This document shows, piece after piece, positions 37,588 to 45,176 of a DNA stretch of 64,000 nt. The stretch lies in NCBI RefSeq assembly GCF_020037025.1, contig NZ_JAIQLH010000004.1:89669-153668 (forward strand). Direction: 5' to 3'. A model generated the notes under the pieces. The model saw only the letters and a list, made by a program, of their open reading frames with translations, ran no database searches and had not been told where the DNA came from. The stretch comes from Streptomyces huiliensis (GTDB taxonomy: Bacteria > Actinomycetota > Actinomycetes > Streptomycetales > Streptomycetaceae). Each line of letters opens with the position of its first letter. Position 1 is the first letter of the stretch. The translations under genes and the position numbers were made by a program.

Positions 37588-39018
37588 GTGAACCAGGGGG
37601 ACGCGAACGGCCCGGGCGGCGAGGAAGGCGCCCCCCGGCAAGCCTGGGAGTCCGCCGCCCTGGCGCGCGCCGCGCACGACCCCTTCCCCGAGGCCCCCCT
37701 CGCCTGGCTGGCCGACGACGCCGCCGCGTCCGGCCGCCCCTGGTACGCCGTCGACGACGTCCGCCGCCCCCTCCGCGGCTTCACGTCCGACGCCGCCGTC
37801 GCCCCCGGCGAGTCCGTGGCGTTCCGGGTCACCGTGGAGCCCCCGCGCCCGTTCACCGTGGAGGTGCACCGCGTCGGGTACTACGCGGGCCACGGCGCCG
37901 CGCGGATGGCCGTCAGCCCGCCGCTGGACGGGACGGCGCAGCCGCCGCCGCTGGTCGCGGAGCGGGCCGTGTCGTGCCACCACTGGTGGCTGTCCTGGCG
38001 GCTGGACGTGCCGCCGCACTGGCCGCCGGGTGCCTACGTCGCCGTCCTGGGCACGGCCGACGGGCAGCGGGCGCACATCCCGTTCACCGTCCGCGACGGC
38101 ACCCCCGCCGACCTGCTGCTCGTCCTCCCCGACCTCACCTGGCAGGCGGACAACGTCTACCCGGAGGACGGCCGCACGGGCGCCGGGCTGCGGTACGCGT
38201 GGGACGAGCGGGGCCGGCTGCTCGGCGAGGAGGACGCGGCCGTCACCGTCTGCGCCGACCGCCCGTACGCGGGCACCGGCCTGCCGCCCGACGCCGGGCA
38301 CGTCTACGACGTCGTCCGTTGGGCCGAGCGCTACGGCTACGACCTCGGCTACGCCCACGCCACCGACCTGCACGCCGGCCGCGTCGACCCCACCCGCTAC
38401 CGCGGCCTGGTCTTCCCCGGCCCGGACCGGTACTGGACGGCCCCCCTGCGCCGCGCCGTCGAGGCCGCCCGCGACGCCGGCACCTCGCTCGTCTTCCTCG
38501 GCGCGGGCGTCCTGGCCCGGCAGCTGGAGACCGCGCCCTCGCCGACCGGCCCGGACCGGCTGCTGACCTGCCGCAGGCAGCGCGCCGGCGGCCGGGCCGC
38601 GCCCTGGCGCGACACCGCCCCCGAGCAGCAGCTGCTCGGCATCCAGCACGCCGGCCGCGTCCCCCGCCCGGCCCCCCTCGTCGTCCGCAACACCGACCAC
38701 TGGCTGTGGGAGGGCACCGGCGCCGCCGAGGGCGAGGAGCTGCCCGGCCTGGTCGCGGGCGACGCCGACCGCTACCACCCGCGCACCGCCCTCCCGCCGC
38801 ACACCGAACGCATCCTGCTCGCCCACTCCCCGTACCGCGACGCCGCCGGCGTCCGCCGCCACCAGGAGACGTCCCTGTACCGCGCGCCGAGCGGCGCCCT
38901 CGTCTTCGCCTCCGGCACCTCCGGCTGGGCGCCCGCCCTCGACCGGCCCGGCCACACCGACCCCCGCGTCCAGCGCGCCACCGCCAACCTCCTGGACCAC
39001 ATCTGCAAACGCGCCTGA
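37588..39018 (+). CDS. N,N-dimethylformamidase beta-subunit-like domain protein
   Basis: The 476-residue protein starts with GTG behind GGGGGAG. The N-terminal half looks like a beta-sandwich (GFTSDAAVAPGESVAFRV, VEVHRVGYYAGHGAARM). The second half (LPDLTWQADNVYPEDGR, YDVVRWAERYGYDLGYAHAT, RGLVFPGPDRYWT) has the layout of the DmfA2 C-terminal region, a glutamine-amidotransferase-like fold. No small subunit gene is present, so formamidase activity is doubtful. It is cotranscribed with the preceding membrane protein and precedes purC by 68 nt. Confidence 0.72.
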   Translation: MNQGDANGPGGEEGAPRQAWESAALARAAHDPFPEAPLAWLADDAAASGRPWYAVDDVRRPLRGFTSDAAVAPGESVAFRVTVEPPRPFTVEVHRVGYYAGHGAARMAVSPPLDGTAQPPPLVAERAVSCHHWWLSWRLDVPPHWPPGAYVAVLGTADGQRAHIPFTVRDGTPADLLLVLPDLTWQADNVYPEDGRTGAGLRYAWDERGRLLGEEDAAVTVCADRPYAGTGLPPDAGHVYDVVRWAERYGYDLGYAHATDLHAGRVDPTRYRGLVFPGPDRYWTAPLRRAVEAARDAGTSLVFLGAGVLARQLETAPSPTGPDRLLTCRRQRAGGRAAPWRDTAPEQQLLGIQHAGRVPRPAPLVVRNTDHWLWEGTGAAEGEELPGLVAGDADRYHPRTALPPHTERILLAHSPYRDAAGVRRHQETSLYRAPSGALVFASGTSGWAPALDRPGHTDPRVQRATANLLDHICKRA

Positions 39019-39086
39019 CCCCCGCTCCGACGGGGCAGGCGGATACGGCAGAATCGAGGCGTTTGGACAAACAACCAGGAGGACGC

Positions 39087-39989
39087 GTGTCCGGATTCGT
39101 CGAGAAGCCCGAACCGGTAGAGGTACCGGGCCTTGTGCATCTGCACACCGGCAAGGTGCGCGACCTCTACCGCGACGCGGAAGGCCGGCTGGTGATGGTC
39201 GCCAGCGACCGCATGTCCGCCTACGACTGGGTGCTGCCCACCGAGATCCCCGACAAGGGCCGGATCCTCACCCAGCTCTCCCTGTGGTGGTTCGACCGCC
39301 TCACCGACCTCGTCCCCCACCACGTCCTCTCCACGGAGCTGCCGCCCGGCGCCCCCGCCGACTGGGCCGGCCGGACCCTCGTCTGCCGCTCCCTCGACAT
39401 GCTCCCCGTCGAGTGCGTGGCCCGCGGCCACCTCGCCGGCTCCGGCCTGCGGGAGTACGAGGAGACCCGGACCGTCTGCGGCCTCGCCCTCCCCGAGGGG
39501 CTCACCGACGGCGCCGAGCTCCCGTCCCCGATCTTCACGCCCGCCACCAAGGCGGAGGTCGGCGAGCACGACGAGAACGTCTCCTACGAGGAGGTGGCCC
39601 GCCGCGTCGGCGCCGAGACGGCCGCCGAGCTGCGCCAGATCACCCTCGCCGTCTACGACCGCGCCCGCGGCATCGCCCGCGACCGGGGCATCGTCCTGGC
39701 CGACACCAAATTCGAGTTCGGCCGGGCGGAGGACGGCGAGCTGGTCCTCGCGGACGAGGTCCTGACCCCCGACTCCTCCCGCTTCTGGCCCGCCGACCAG
39801 TGGCAGCCGGGCCGCCCGCAGCCCTCGTTCGACAAGCAGTACATCCGCGACTGGCTGACCTCGCCCGCCGCCGGCTGGGACCGGCACGGCGAACTGCCGC
39901 CGCCCGCGCTGCCGGACGACGTCGTCGAGCAGACGCGCGCCCGGTACGTGGAGGCGTACGAGCGGCTGACGCTGACCCGCTGGACGTGA
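39087..39989 (+). CDS. purC: SAICAR synthetase
   Basis: This 300-residue enzyme joins CAIR and aspartate with ATP in purine synthesis. HLHTGKVRDLYRDAEGRLVM is the N-terminal signature, VASDRMSAYDWVLPTEIPDK follows, PVECVARGHLAGSGLREYEE contains the substrate Arg, and LADTKFEFGRAEDG and LTPDSSRFWPAD are the late motifs. GTG has AGGAGG 6 nt upstream. It lies downstream of two poorly known genes and may share their transcript. The next gene has its own start region after 96 nt. Confidence 0.96.
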   Translation: MSGFVEKPEPVEVPGLVHLHTGKVRDLYRDAEGRLVMVASDRMSAYDWVLPTEIPDKGRILTQLSLWWFDRLTDLVPHHVLSTELPPGAPADWAGRTLVCRSLDMLPVECVARGHLAGSGLREYEETRTVCGLALPEGLTDGAELPSPIFTPATKAEVGEHDENVSYEEVARRVGAETAAELRQITLAVYDRARGIARDRGIVLADTKFEFGRAEDGELVLADEVLTPDSSRFWPADQWQPGRPQPSFDKQYIRDWLTSPAAGWDRHGELPPPALPDDVVEQTRARYVEAYERLTLTRWT

Positions 39990-40085
39990 TCACGGGAGCG
40001 GGCACGGCGACGGGCGCGACGGGCTCGGCGGACGCGGCGGACTCCTAAGAGGTCTCTCAGAGTTCCTCTGCCACAGTGGGACACC

Positions 40086-40838
40086 ATGGCCCCTCCTGTC
40101 CCATCCGCCGGCCCCGGTAGTCACGGCAGTCCCGGCAGCCCCGCCGTGCTCGTCGTCGACGACGACCCCGAGGTCCGCGCCGCCGTCGTCGACGGCCTCG
40201 CCATCGAGGGCTACGACGTCCGGTCCGCCGCCGACGGGCTCGCCGCGCTCTCCGCCGTGGCCGCCGCCCCGCCCGCCGCGATCGTCCTCGACCTCGCCAT
40301 GCCCGTCCTCGACGGCCTCGCCGTCTGCCGCCGGCTGCGCGAACTCGGCGACCGCACGCCCATCCTCGTGCTCACCGCCCGCGACGCCGTCTCCGACCGC
40401 GTCGCGGGCCTCGACGCGGGAGCCGACGACTACCTCGTCAAACCGTTCGCCCTCGACGAGCTGCTGGCCCGGCTGCGCGCCCTGCTGCGCCGCGCCGCCC
40501 CCGGCCCGGCCGGCGGCGCCGACGGCCGGGAGAGCGCCGGCCGGCTCGGGTACGCCGACCTCACCGTGGACCCCGCCACCCGCACCGGCGACCGCGGTGG
40601 GGAGCCCCTGGAGTTCACCCGCACCGAGTTCACCCTGCTGGAACTCTTCCTCCGGAACCCGGGCCAGGTGCTGCCCCGCGACACCATCCAGCAGCACGTC
40701 TGGGGCGCCGACTTCGGACCCGAGTCCAACTCCCTCTCCGTCTACATCGGTTACCTGCGCCGCAAACTGGAGGCGCACGGCGCGCCCCGCCTCCTGCACA
40801 CCGTGCACGGCGTCGGCTACCGGCTGGCCGACCGGTGA
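40086..40838 (+). CDS. OmpR/PhoB-type response regulator
   Basis: This 250-residue regulator has a receiver (VLVVDDDPEVRAAVVDGLAI, IVLDLAMPVLDG with the Asp, DDYLVKPFALDELLARL with the Lys) and a winged-helix DNA-binding domain (LEFTRTEFTLLELFLRNPGQ, NSLSVYIGYLRRKLE, LHTVHGVGYRL). It resembles the MprA/PrrA group. The ATG at 40086 has no strong Shine-Dalgarno. The sensor kinase gene overlaps its stop GTGA-fashion. The pair follows purC but has its own spacer. Confidence 0.93.
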   Translation: MAPPVPSAGPGSHGSPGSPAVLVVDDDPEVRAAVVDGLAIEGYDVRSAADGLAALSAVAAAPPAAIVLDLAMPVLDGLAVCRRLRELGDRTPILVLTARDAVSDRVAGLDAGADDYLVKPFALDELLARLRALLRRAAPGPAGGADGRESAGRLGYADLTVDPATRTGDRGGEPLEFTRTEFTLLELFLRNPGQVLPRDTIQQHVWGADFGPESNSLSVYIGYLRRKLEAHGAPRLLHTVHGVGYRLADR

Positions 40839-42217
40839 ACCCCGCCCCGTTCCGCCGCCGCCCGCTGCGCACCCGGCTGGCCGTCGTCACCTCCACCGCC
40901 GTCGCCCTCGTCGCGCTCGGCGTGCTGGCCGCCGCGTACGTGGTGATCCGCTACGAGATCAGGAACCAGCTCGACCTCCAGCTCAAACAGCAGGCCGGCA
41001 CCCTCGTCCAGCAGGCGCGCGGCAGCGGCACCGGCGTGCTCTACGCCGAGTGCGCCTGGCTGGCCGCCCCCGCCTGCGCCCAGGTCGTCCCCGCCGACCC
41101 GGCCGCGCCCGGGCAGCGCGGCCTCGTGCTGCCCGTCACCGGCGCCACCCGCCGCGTCGCCGCCGGCACCCTCGGCGCCCACTACAGCGACATCGTCCGC
41201 GACGGCCGCTCGCTGCGGATGCTCACCACCCCGCTGGGCCACGGCCGCGCCCTGCAGGTGGCGGTCCGCTCGGACACCGTCGACAAGGGCGTGGAGCAGG
41301 CCGGGCTGCTGCTCGGCGCGGTCGGCGGGGGCGGCGTGCTGCTGGCGGCCGGACTCGGCTACGCCGCGTCGCGGACCGCCCTGCGCCCGGTCAGCCGGCT
41401 CACCGCCACCGCCGAACGCATCGCCGCCACCCGCGACCCGGCCCACCGGATCGACCTGCCGCCGGACGGGAAGCGGTCCCAGGACGAGATCACCCGGCTC
41501 GCCACCAGCTTCAACACCATGCTGGGCGAGCTGGAGGACGCGGTCGCCGCCCAGCGCCGGCTCGTCGCCGACGCCTCGCACGAACTGCGCACCCCGCTCA
41601 CCGCACTCCGCACCAACGCCGAGCTCCTCGCCCGCGCCGAACGCCTCACGCCTGCCCAGCGCGACCGCGCGGCCGGCGCCCTCGGCCGCCAGCTGCGCGA
41701 GGTGACCGGCCTCGTCAACGACCTGATCGAGCTGGCCCGCGACGAGGAGCCGCGCCAACTCGTCGAACGGGTACGGCTCGACGCGCTCACGGAGCGCTGC
41801 GTGGCCGCCGCGCGCGGTCACTGGCCGGCGACCCCCTTCGCCCTGGAGACCGGGGAAGTGGCGGACGTCACCGTGCCGGGCGTGCCCGCCCGGCTGGCGC
41901 GGCTGCTGTCCAACCTGCTCGACAACGCCGCCAAGTTCAGCCCGCCCGGCGCCGCCGTCGAGGTCCGCCTGGACCGGCGCCCGGACGCGCTGGACCTCAC
42001 CGTCCGCGACCACGGCCCCGGCATCTCGGACGAGGACCTGCCGCACGTCTTCGACCGCTTCTACCGCTCCCGGCAGGCCCGCGCCCTGCCCGGCTCGGGC
42101 CTCGGCCTGGCGATGGCCCGGCAGATCGCCCGCGCGCACGGCGCGGAACTCACGGCGGAACGGCCCGCGAGCGGACCGGGCGCCCTCTTCCGCCTGCGCT
42201 TCCCGGACGGGGAGTGA
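40835..42217 (+). CDS. Sensor histidine kinase with HAMP domain (MprB/PrrB-like)
   Basis: This 460-residue kinase has two membrane helices (about 15-38 and 150-180), an extracytoplasmic loop with two Cys residues (AECAWLAAPACAQ), a HAMP linker ([18 protein letters not shown]) and the H-box ASHELRTPLTALR. The ATPase shows LSNLLDNAAKF (N box), DHGPGISDEDL (G1), DRFYRS (F box) and GSGLGLAMA (G2). It overlaps the response regulator gene and is its partner. The loop Cys pair could sense redox state; that is speculative. A hairpin follows 15 nt after the stop. Confidence 0.93.
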   Translation: MNPAPFRRRPLRTRLAVVTSTAVALVALGVLAAAYVVIRYEIRNQLDLQLKQQAGTLVQQARGSGTGVLYAECAWLAAPACAQVVPADPAAPGQRGLVLPVTGATRRVAAGTLGAHYSDIVRDGRSLRMLTTPLGHGRALQVAVRSDTVDKGVEQAGLLLGAVGGGGVLLAAGLGYAASRTALRPVSRLTATAERIAATRDPAHRIDLPPDGKRSQDEITRLATSFNTMLGELEDAVAAQRRLVADASHELRTPLTALRTNAELLARAERLTPAQRDRAAGALGRQLREVTGLVNDLIELARDEEPRQLVERVRLDALTERCVAAARGHWPATPFALETGEVADVTVPGVPARLARLLSNLLDNAAKFSPPGAAVEVRLDRRPDALDLTVRDHGPGISDEDLPHVFDRFYRSRQARALPGSGLGLAMARQIARAHGAELTAERPASGPGALFRLRFPDGE

Positions 42218-42232
42218 CGCGGCGGGTACGAC

Positions 42233-42262
42233 GAAGGCCCCGGTCACAGGACCGGGGCCTTC
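42233..42262. terminator. Shared terminator: + strand kinase and - strand tRNA-Gly
   Basis: GAAGGCCCCGGTC and GACCGGGGCCTTC form perfect 13-bp arms with a 4-nt loop. It lies 15 nt after the kinase stop and 6 nt beyond the tRNA 3' end on the other strand. Confidence 0.88.
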
Positions 42263-42268
42263 TCTCTG

Positions 42269-42341
42269 AGCGGACGACGAGGCTCGAACTCGCGACCTCA
42301 ACCTTGGCAAGGTTGCGCTCTACCAACTGAGCTACGTCCGC
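42269..42341 (-). tRNA. tRNA-Gly (anticodon GCC), copy A
   Basis: The reverse strand folds as a normal tRNA of 73 nt. Its acceptor arm is GCGGACG/CGTCCGC with U73, its D-loop has GG, the anticodon loop is TTGCCAA (GCC), and the T-loop is TTCGAGC with a good stem. CCA is not encoded. It is identical in sequence to copy B at 44498. Confidence 0.97.
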
Positions 42342-42374
42342 ATGCCCCGCGCGTTTCCGTGCGGTGCGGGTACC

Positions 42375-42380
42375 ACTATA
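42375..42380 (-). promoter_or_regulatory. -10 box of tRNA-Gly copy A
   Basis: TATAGT on the reverse strand lies 33 nt before the tRNA 5' end. It overlaps the stop codon of the response regulator gene upstream. No convincing -35 is visible. Confidence 0.6.
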
Positions 42381-42981
42381 GCCAACCCTGAGACCGTGCG
42401 ATGCGCGCCGCCGCGTGCCGGTTCTCCGCACCCAGCTTCGCGGCCGCCGCCGAGAGGTAGTTCCGGACCGTCCCCGGCGTCAGCCGGGCCCGCTCCGCGA
42501 TCTCCGCGATCGGCGCCCCGTCCTCCGCCAGCTCCAGCAGCTCGGCCTCCCGCGCGGTCAGCGGCGAGTCGCCCGCGCTGATCGCGTCGGCCGCCAAGTG
42601 CGGGTCCACGTAACGGCTTCCCGCGTGCACGGTCCGGATGATCTCGGCGAGCCGTCGCGCCGAGACGGTCTTGGGGACGAACCCCCGGACGCCCGCCTCC
42701 AGGGCCCGCTTCAGGTGCCCGGGCCGCCCGTGACCGGTCACGATCATGCTGCGGCAGCCGGGCACTTCGGCCCGCAGGGCTGTGGCCACCGTCACGCCGT
42801 CCGCCCCCGGCATCTGGAGATCCAGCACCGCCACGTCCGGCCGGTGCGCCCGCGCCATGGCGATCGCCTCCGGCCCCGAGGCGGCCTCCGCGACCACCTG
42901 AAGATCGTCCTCCAGGCCCAGCAGGGCGGCGAGCGCGCCCCGGATGAGGTGTTCGTCGTCGGCGAGCAGCAGGGTGATCAT
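42376..42981 (-). CDS. NarL/LuxR-type response regulator
   Basis: This 201-residue regulator has a receiver with LLADDEH, VAVLDLQMPG (phospho-Asp) and GFVPKTV (Lys), and a C-terminal LuxR helix-turn-helix (PLTAREAELLELAEDGAPIA, LTPGTVRNYLSAAAAKLG) like the DesR group. Its ATG overlaps the stop of the kinase gene (ATGA). Its own stop codon lies in the -10 box of tRNA-Gly copy A. The pair is flanked on both sides by copies of the tRNA-Gly(GCC) unit. Confidence 0.93.
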   Translation of the reverse strand: MITLLLADDEHLIRGALAALLGLEDDLQVVAEAASGPEAIAMARAHRPDVAVLDLQMPGADGVTVATALRAEVPGCRSMIVTGHGRPGHLKRALEAGVRGFVPKTVSARRLAEIIRTVHAGSRYVDPHLAADAISAGDSPLTAREAELLELAEDGAPIAEIAERARLTPGTVRNYLSAAAAKLGAENRHAAARIARSQGWL

Positions 42982-44423
42982 GCCGGGTCTCCGGGGTTCG
43001 GGGTGAGGGCGGGCGCGGGCCCGGGCGCGGGGGCGGGCCGGGCGTCGTCCGGCACCGGTCCTTCCACCACCGGCCCTTCCGCCACCGGCACCTCCTCGGC
43101 CGCCACCGGCACCTCCTCGGCCGCCACCGGCACCTCCTCGGCCGCCACCGGCACCTCCTCGGCCGCCACCGGCACCTCCTCCGCCGCCGCCAGCGGCACC
43201 TCCACCGTCAGCAGGAACGTCGCCTTGGCCCGCCGCCCGGCCTCCAACGTGCCCCCGAGCGCCGTCACCCGCTCCCGCAGCCCGGCCAGCCCGGAACCGC
43301 CCGCGGTCTCCGAGCCGCCGGAGACCCCGTCGTTCTCCATCTCCAGCACCGCCGACGCGCCCGCGACCCGCAGCCGGATGGCGCAGCGCCGCGCCTCCGC
43401 GTGCCGCAGCACGTTCGTCGTGCCCTCACGCACCACCCAGGCCAGGACGGACTGCACCGCGTCCGGCAGCGCGTCCCCCGGCCCGTCGTCGATGCGGCAG
43501 GCGATCCCCGCCGCGCCCAGCACCCCGCGCGCCCCGACCAGTTCCGTGTGCAGGTCGGCCTGCCGGTAGCCGCGCACCAGCTCACGCATGTCGCGCTGCG
43601 CGTCCCGCGCGACGCGCTGCACCTCGGTCATCTGCTCCAGCGCGGCCGGCGAGCCCCGGCGCGCCAGCTCGGCCGCGAGCTCGCTCTTGAGGGCGATCAC
43701 GGTGAGGTTGCGTCCGAGCACGTCGTGCATGTCCCGGCCGAAGCGCAGCCGTTCCTCCGCGACGGCCAGCCGCGCCTGCACGGTCCGGGCGTGCTCCGCC
43801 TCCCACATCACCGCCAGCATCCAGCCCGCGCTCCGTATGGTGGCCAGCGCCCACAGCGCGACGACCCAGACCAGCACCATGGTGATCAGCGCGCCGACCG
43901 GCCGGCCGCCGAACGGCAGGACGGCGACGGCCGTGGCGACGCTGCCCAGCAGGGACCACCACAGGTAGGTCCGCACCCGGGGCGCCACCAGGCTGAGCGA
44001 GCCGAAGAAGACCAGCGGCCCGCCCAGCGGCACCATGGGCCGCGACGAGGCGTCCGTCGGCCCCTCCGCCCGCACCATGAAGACCAGCTGCACCACGGAG
44101 GCCACCAGCAGCACGCCGGAGAGGGCGATCCACCGCCAGGGCGCCGGGTGCCGCAGCCGGTAGTGGTCCAGGGCCCGGCGGAAGAGGACCATGCCCACCC
44201 CGCACTGCGCCCAGCCGAGCAGCAGCAGGACGACGTCACCGGATCCGCCGCGGCCCGGGGACCCGCTCAGGAGCGCGAGGGTGGGGACGAGCGGGAAGAG
44301 GCCGGGCAGCAGATAAAGGGTCCACCGCGTGTAGCTGTCGACCTGGGCGATCCTGCTCCGCCCCCGCCAGCCGCCCACGCGCGTCCGCACTCCCAAGGCG
44401 CCCTTGGCCCCGCCGGCCCCCAT
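42978..44423 (-). CDS. NarL/DesK-type sensor histidine kinase with repetitive tail
   Basis: This 481-residue kinase starts at ATG 44423 (GGGAGAG upstream); the frame is open further upstream but runs into a tRNA. Six hydrophobic segments are followed by RFGRDMHDVLGRNLTVIALK with the phospho-His and VVREGTTNVLRHA in the ATPase. The second G-box reads GSGLAGLRERVTALGGTL. After the catalytic domain comes a unique tail made of EEVPVAA heptapeptides and a Pro/Ala-rich end, not found in normal family members. It likely senses the membrane state or an envelope signal; the ligand is unknown. Confidence 0.9.
   Translation of the reverse strand: MGAGGAKGALGVRTRVGGWRGRSRIAQVDSYTRWTLYLLPGLFPLVPTLALLSGSPGRGGSGDVVLLLLGWAQCGVGMVLFRRALDHYRLRHPAPWRWIALSGVLLVASVVQLVFMVRAEGPTDASSRPMVPLGGPLVFFGSLSLVAPRVRTYLWWSLLGSVATAVAVLPFGGRPVGALITMVLVWVVALWALATIRSAGWMLAVMWEAEHARTVQARLAVAEERLRFGRDMHDVLGRNLTVIALKSELAAELARRGSPAALEQMTEVQRVARDAQRDMRELVRGYRQADLHTELVGARGVLGAAGIACRIDDGPGDALPDAVQSVLAWVVREGTTNVLRHAEARRCAIRLRVAGASAVLEMENDGVSGGSETAGGSGLAGLRERVTALGGTLEAGRRAKATFLLTVEVPLAAAEEVPVAAEEVPVAAEEVPVAAEEVPVAAEEVPVAEGPVVEGPVPDDARPAPAPGPAPALTPNPGDPA
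43087..43191. repeat. 21-bp tandem repeat inside the kinase gene
   Basis: Five 21-bp units (43087, 43108, 43129, 43150, 43171) encode repeated EEVPVAA heptapeptides near the C-terminus. The first four are identical; the fifth (43171-43191) diverges in its second half. The unit length keeps the reading frame when copy number changes. Confidence 0.9.
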
Positions 44424-44460
44424 GATCTCTCCCTGTCGTCCGGCGTCGTCCGGCACGAAA

Positions 44461-44491
44461 AAAGACCCCGGTCGCGGAGACCGGGGTCTTT
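44461..44491 (-). terminator. Terminator after tRNA-Gly copy B
   Basis: AAAGACCCCGGTC and GACCGGGGTCTTT form perfect 13-bp arms with a 5-nt loop, 6 nt beyond the tRNA 3' end. A run of T follows on the reverse strand. It matches the terminator of copy A at most positions. Confidence 0.9.
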
Positions 44492-44497
44492 CTCTGG

Positions 44498-44570
44498 AGC
44501 GGACGACGAGGCTCGAACTCGCGACCTCAACCTTGGCAAGGTTGCGCTCTACCAACTGAGCTACGTCCGC
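44498..44570 (-). tRNA. tRNA-Gly (anticodon GCC), copy B
   Basis: The 73-nt gene is identical to copy A, with anticodon GCC in loop TTGCCAA. It lies downstream of three tRNA-Gly(UCC) genes on the same strand and has a TAGAGT box 33 nt upstream. Confidence 0.97.
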
Positions 44571-44603
44571 ATGTGCTCCGCGCTTCCGTGCGGTGCGAAC
44601 ACC

Positions 44604-44609
44604 ACTCTA
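44604..44609 (-). promoter_or_regulatory. -10 box of tRNA-Gly copy B
   Basis: TAGAGT on the reverse strand is placed as in copy A relative to the tRNA, and the flank between box and tRNA is similar in the two copies. Confidence 0.6.
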
Positions 44610-44644
44610 CCTGATCCACCGAGGTGGTCGGGACGAGCGATGAG

Positions 44645-44716
44645 AGCGGGTGACAGGGATCGCACACTGCGCCTCCCCCTTGGAAAGGGGGCGCTCTACT
44701 ACTGAGCTACACCCGC
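44645..44716 (-). tRNA. tRNA-Gly (anticodon UCC), atypical elbow, copy 1
   Basis: The 72-nt gene has perfect acceptor (GCGGGTG/CACCCGC), D-stem (GCTC/GAGC) and anticodon stem (CCCCC/GGGGG, loop TTTCCAA). The D-loop is AGTAGTA, lacking the usual GG. The T-loop carries GTGCGA instead of GTTCGA, and the expected T-stem CAGTG/CCTGT hardly pairs. The base at 73 is U, normal for glycine. It is identical to copy 3. Confidence 0.85.
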
Positions 44717-44759
44717 GCGACCATTCTCCGGACCACATGTGTGGCCGGTGAACGGCTGG

Positions 44760-44831
44760 AGCGGGTGACAGGAATCGCACACTGCGCCTCCCTCTTGGAA
44801 AGAGGGCGCTCTACTACTGAGCTACACCCGC
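44760..44831 (-). tRNA. tRNA-Gly (anticodon UCC), atypical elbow, copy 2
   Basis: It differs from copies 1 and 3 at three positions. Two of them form a compensated anticodon-stem pair (C to U at 30, G to A at 40), and one is C to U next to the T-stem. The abnormal D-loop AGTAGTA and GTGCGA T-loop are kept. Confidence 0.85.
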
Positions 44832-44877
44832 GCGTCCACTCGTCAGAACCGCCGAAGCGGTGCCGACGAACGGCGAG

Positions 44878-44949
44878 AGCGGGTGACAGGGATCGCACAC
44901 TGCGCCTCCCCCTTGGAAAGGGGGCGCTCTACTACTGAGCTACACCCGC
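44878..44949 (-). tRNA. tRNA-Gly (anticodon UCC), atypical elbow, copy 3
   Basis: It is the first of the cluster in transcription order and identical to copy 1. Spacers between the three genes are 43-46 nt without obvious promoters, so they are probably one transcript with tRNA-Gly(GCC) copy B. Confidence 0.85.
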
Positions 44950-44999
44950 GCGTCTCGTGGGGTTTCGGCCTTTCGGCCTCGCCCCTCGGCGTGTTCCAG

Positions 45000-45030
45000 A
45001 CTCTAGCGGATCATGTGGGGGGGAATGCAA
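45000..45030 (-). promoter_or_regulatory. Likely promoter of the tRNA-Gly(UCC) cluster
   Basis: On the reverse strand TTGCAT (45025-45030) and TAGAGT (45000-45005) are separated by 19 nt. They lie about 51 nt upstream of the first tRNA. Confidence 0.5.
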
Positions 45031-45176
45031 ATCCGGTGCGGGGGCCGGGATCTGAGGGGTGGCCGGATCCGGTCGCCCCGCGCCGGGGGAGGGGGCGCGG
45101 TTCACCCCTGAGGGGGGAGCTCCCGCGAGGGGGGCGGAGGGGCCCCACCGCCCCCACCGCCCCCGGCGCCCGATCG

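Noticed and set aside
37581..37590. Second parS site (CCACGTGAACC)
   Set aside because: Only the CACGTGAA core matches; the left arm GTTT is missing.
43087..43191. CRISPR-like array
   Set aside because: Units are directly adjacent without spacers and encode a heptapeptide repeat in frame.
44424..44555. N-terminal extension of the kinase at 42978-44423
   Set aside because: It would run through tRNA-Gly copy B and its terminator; the ATG at 44423 has a good ribosome site.
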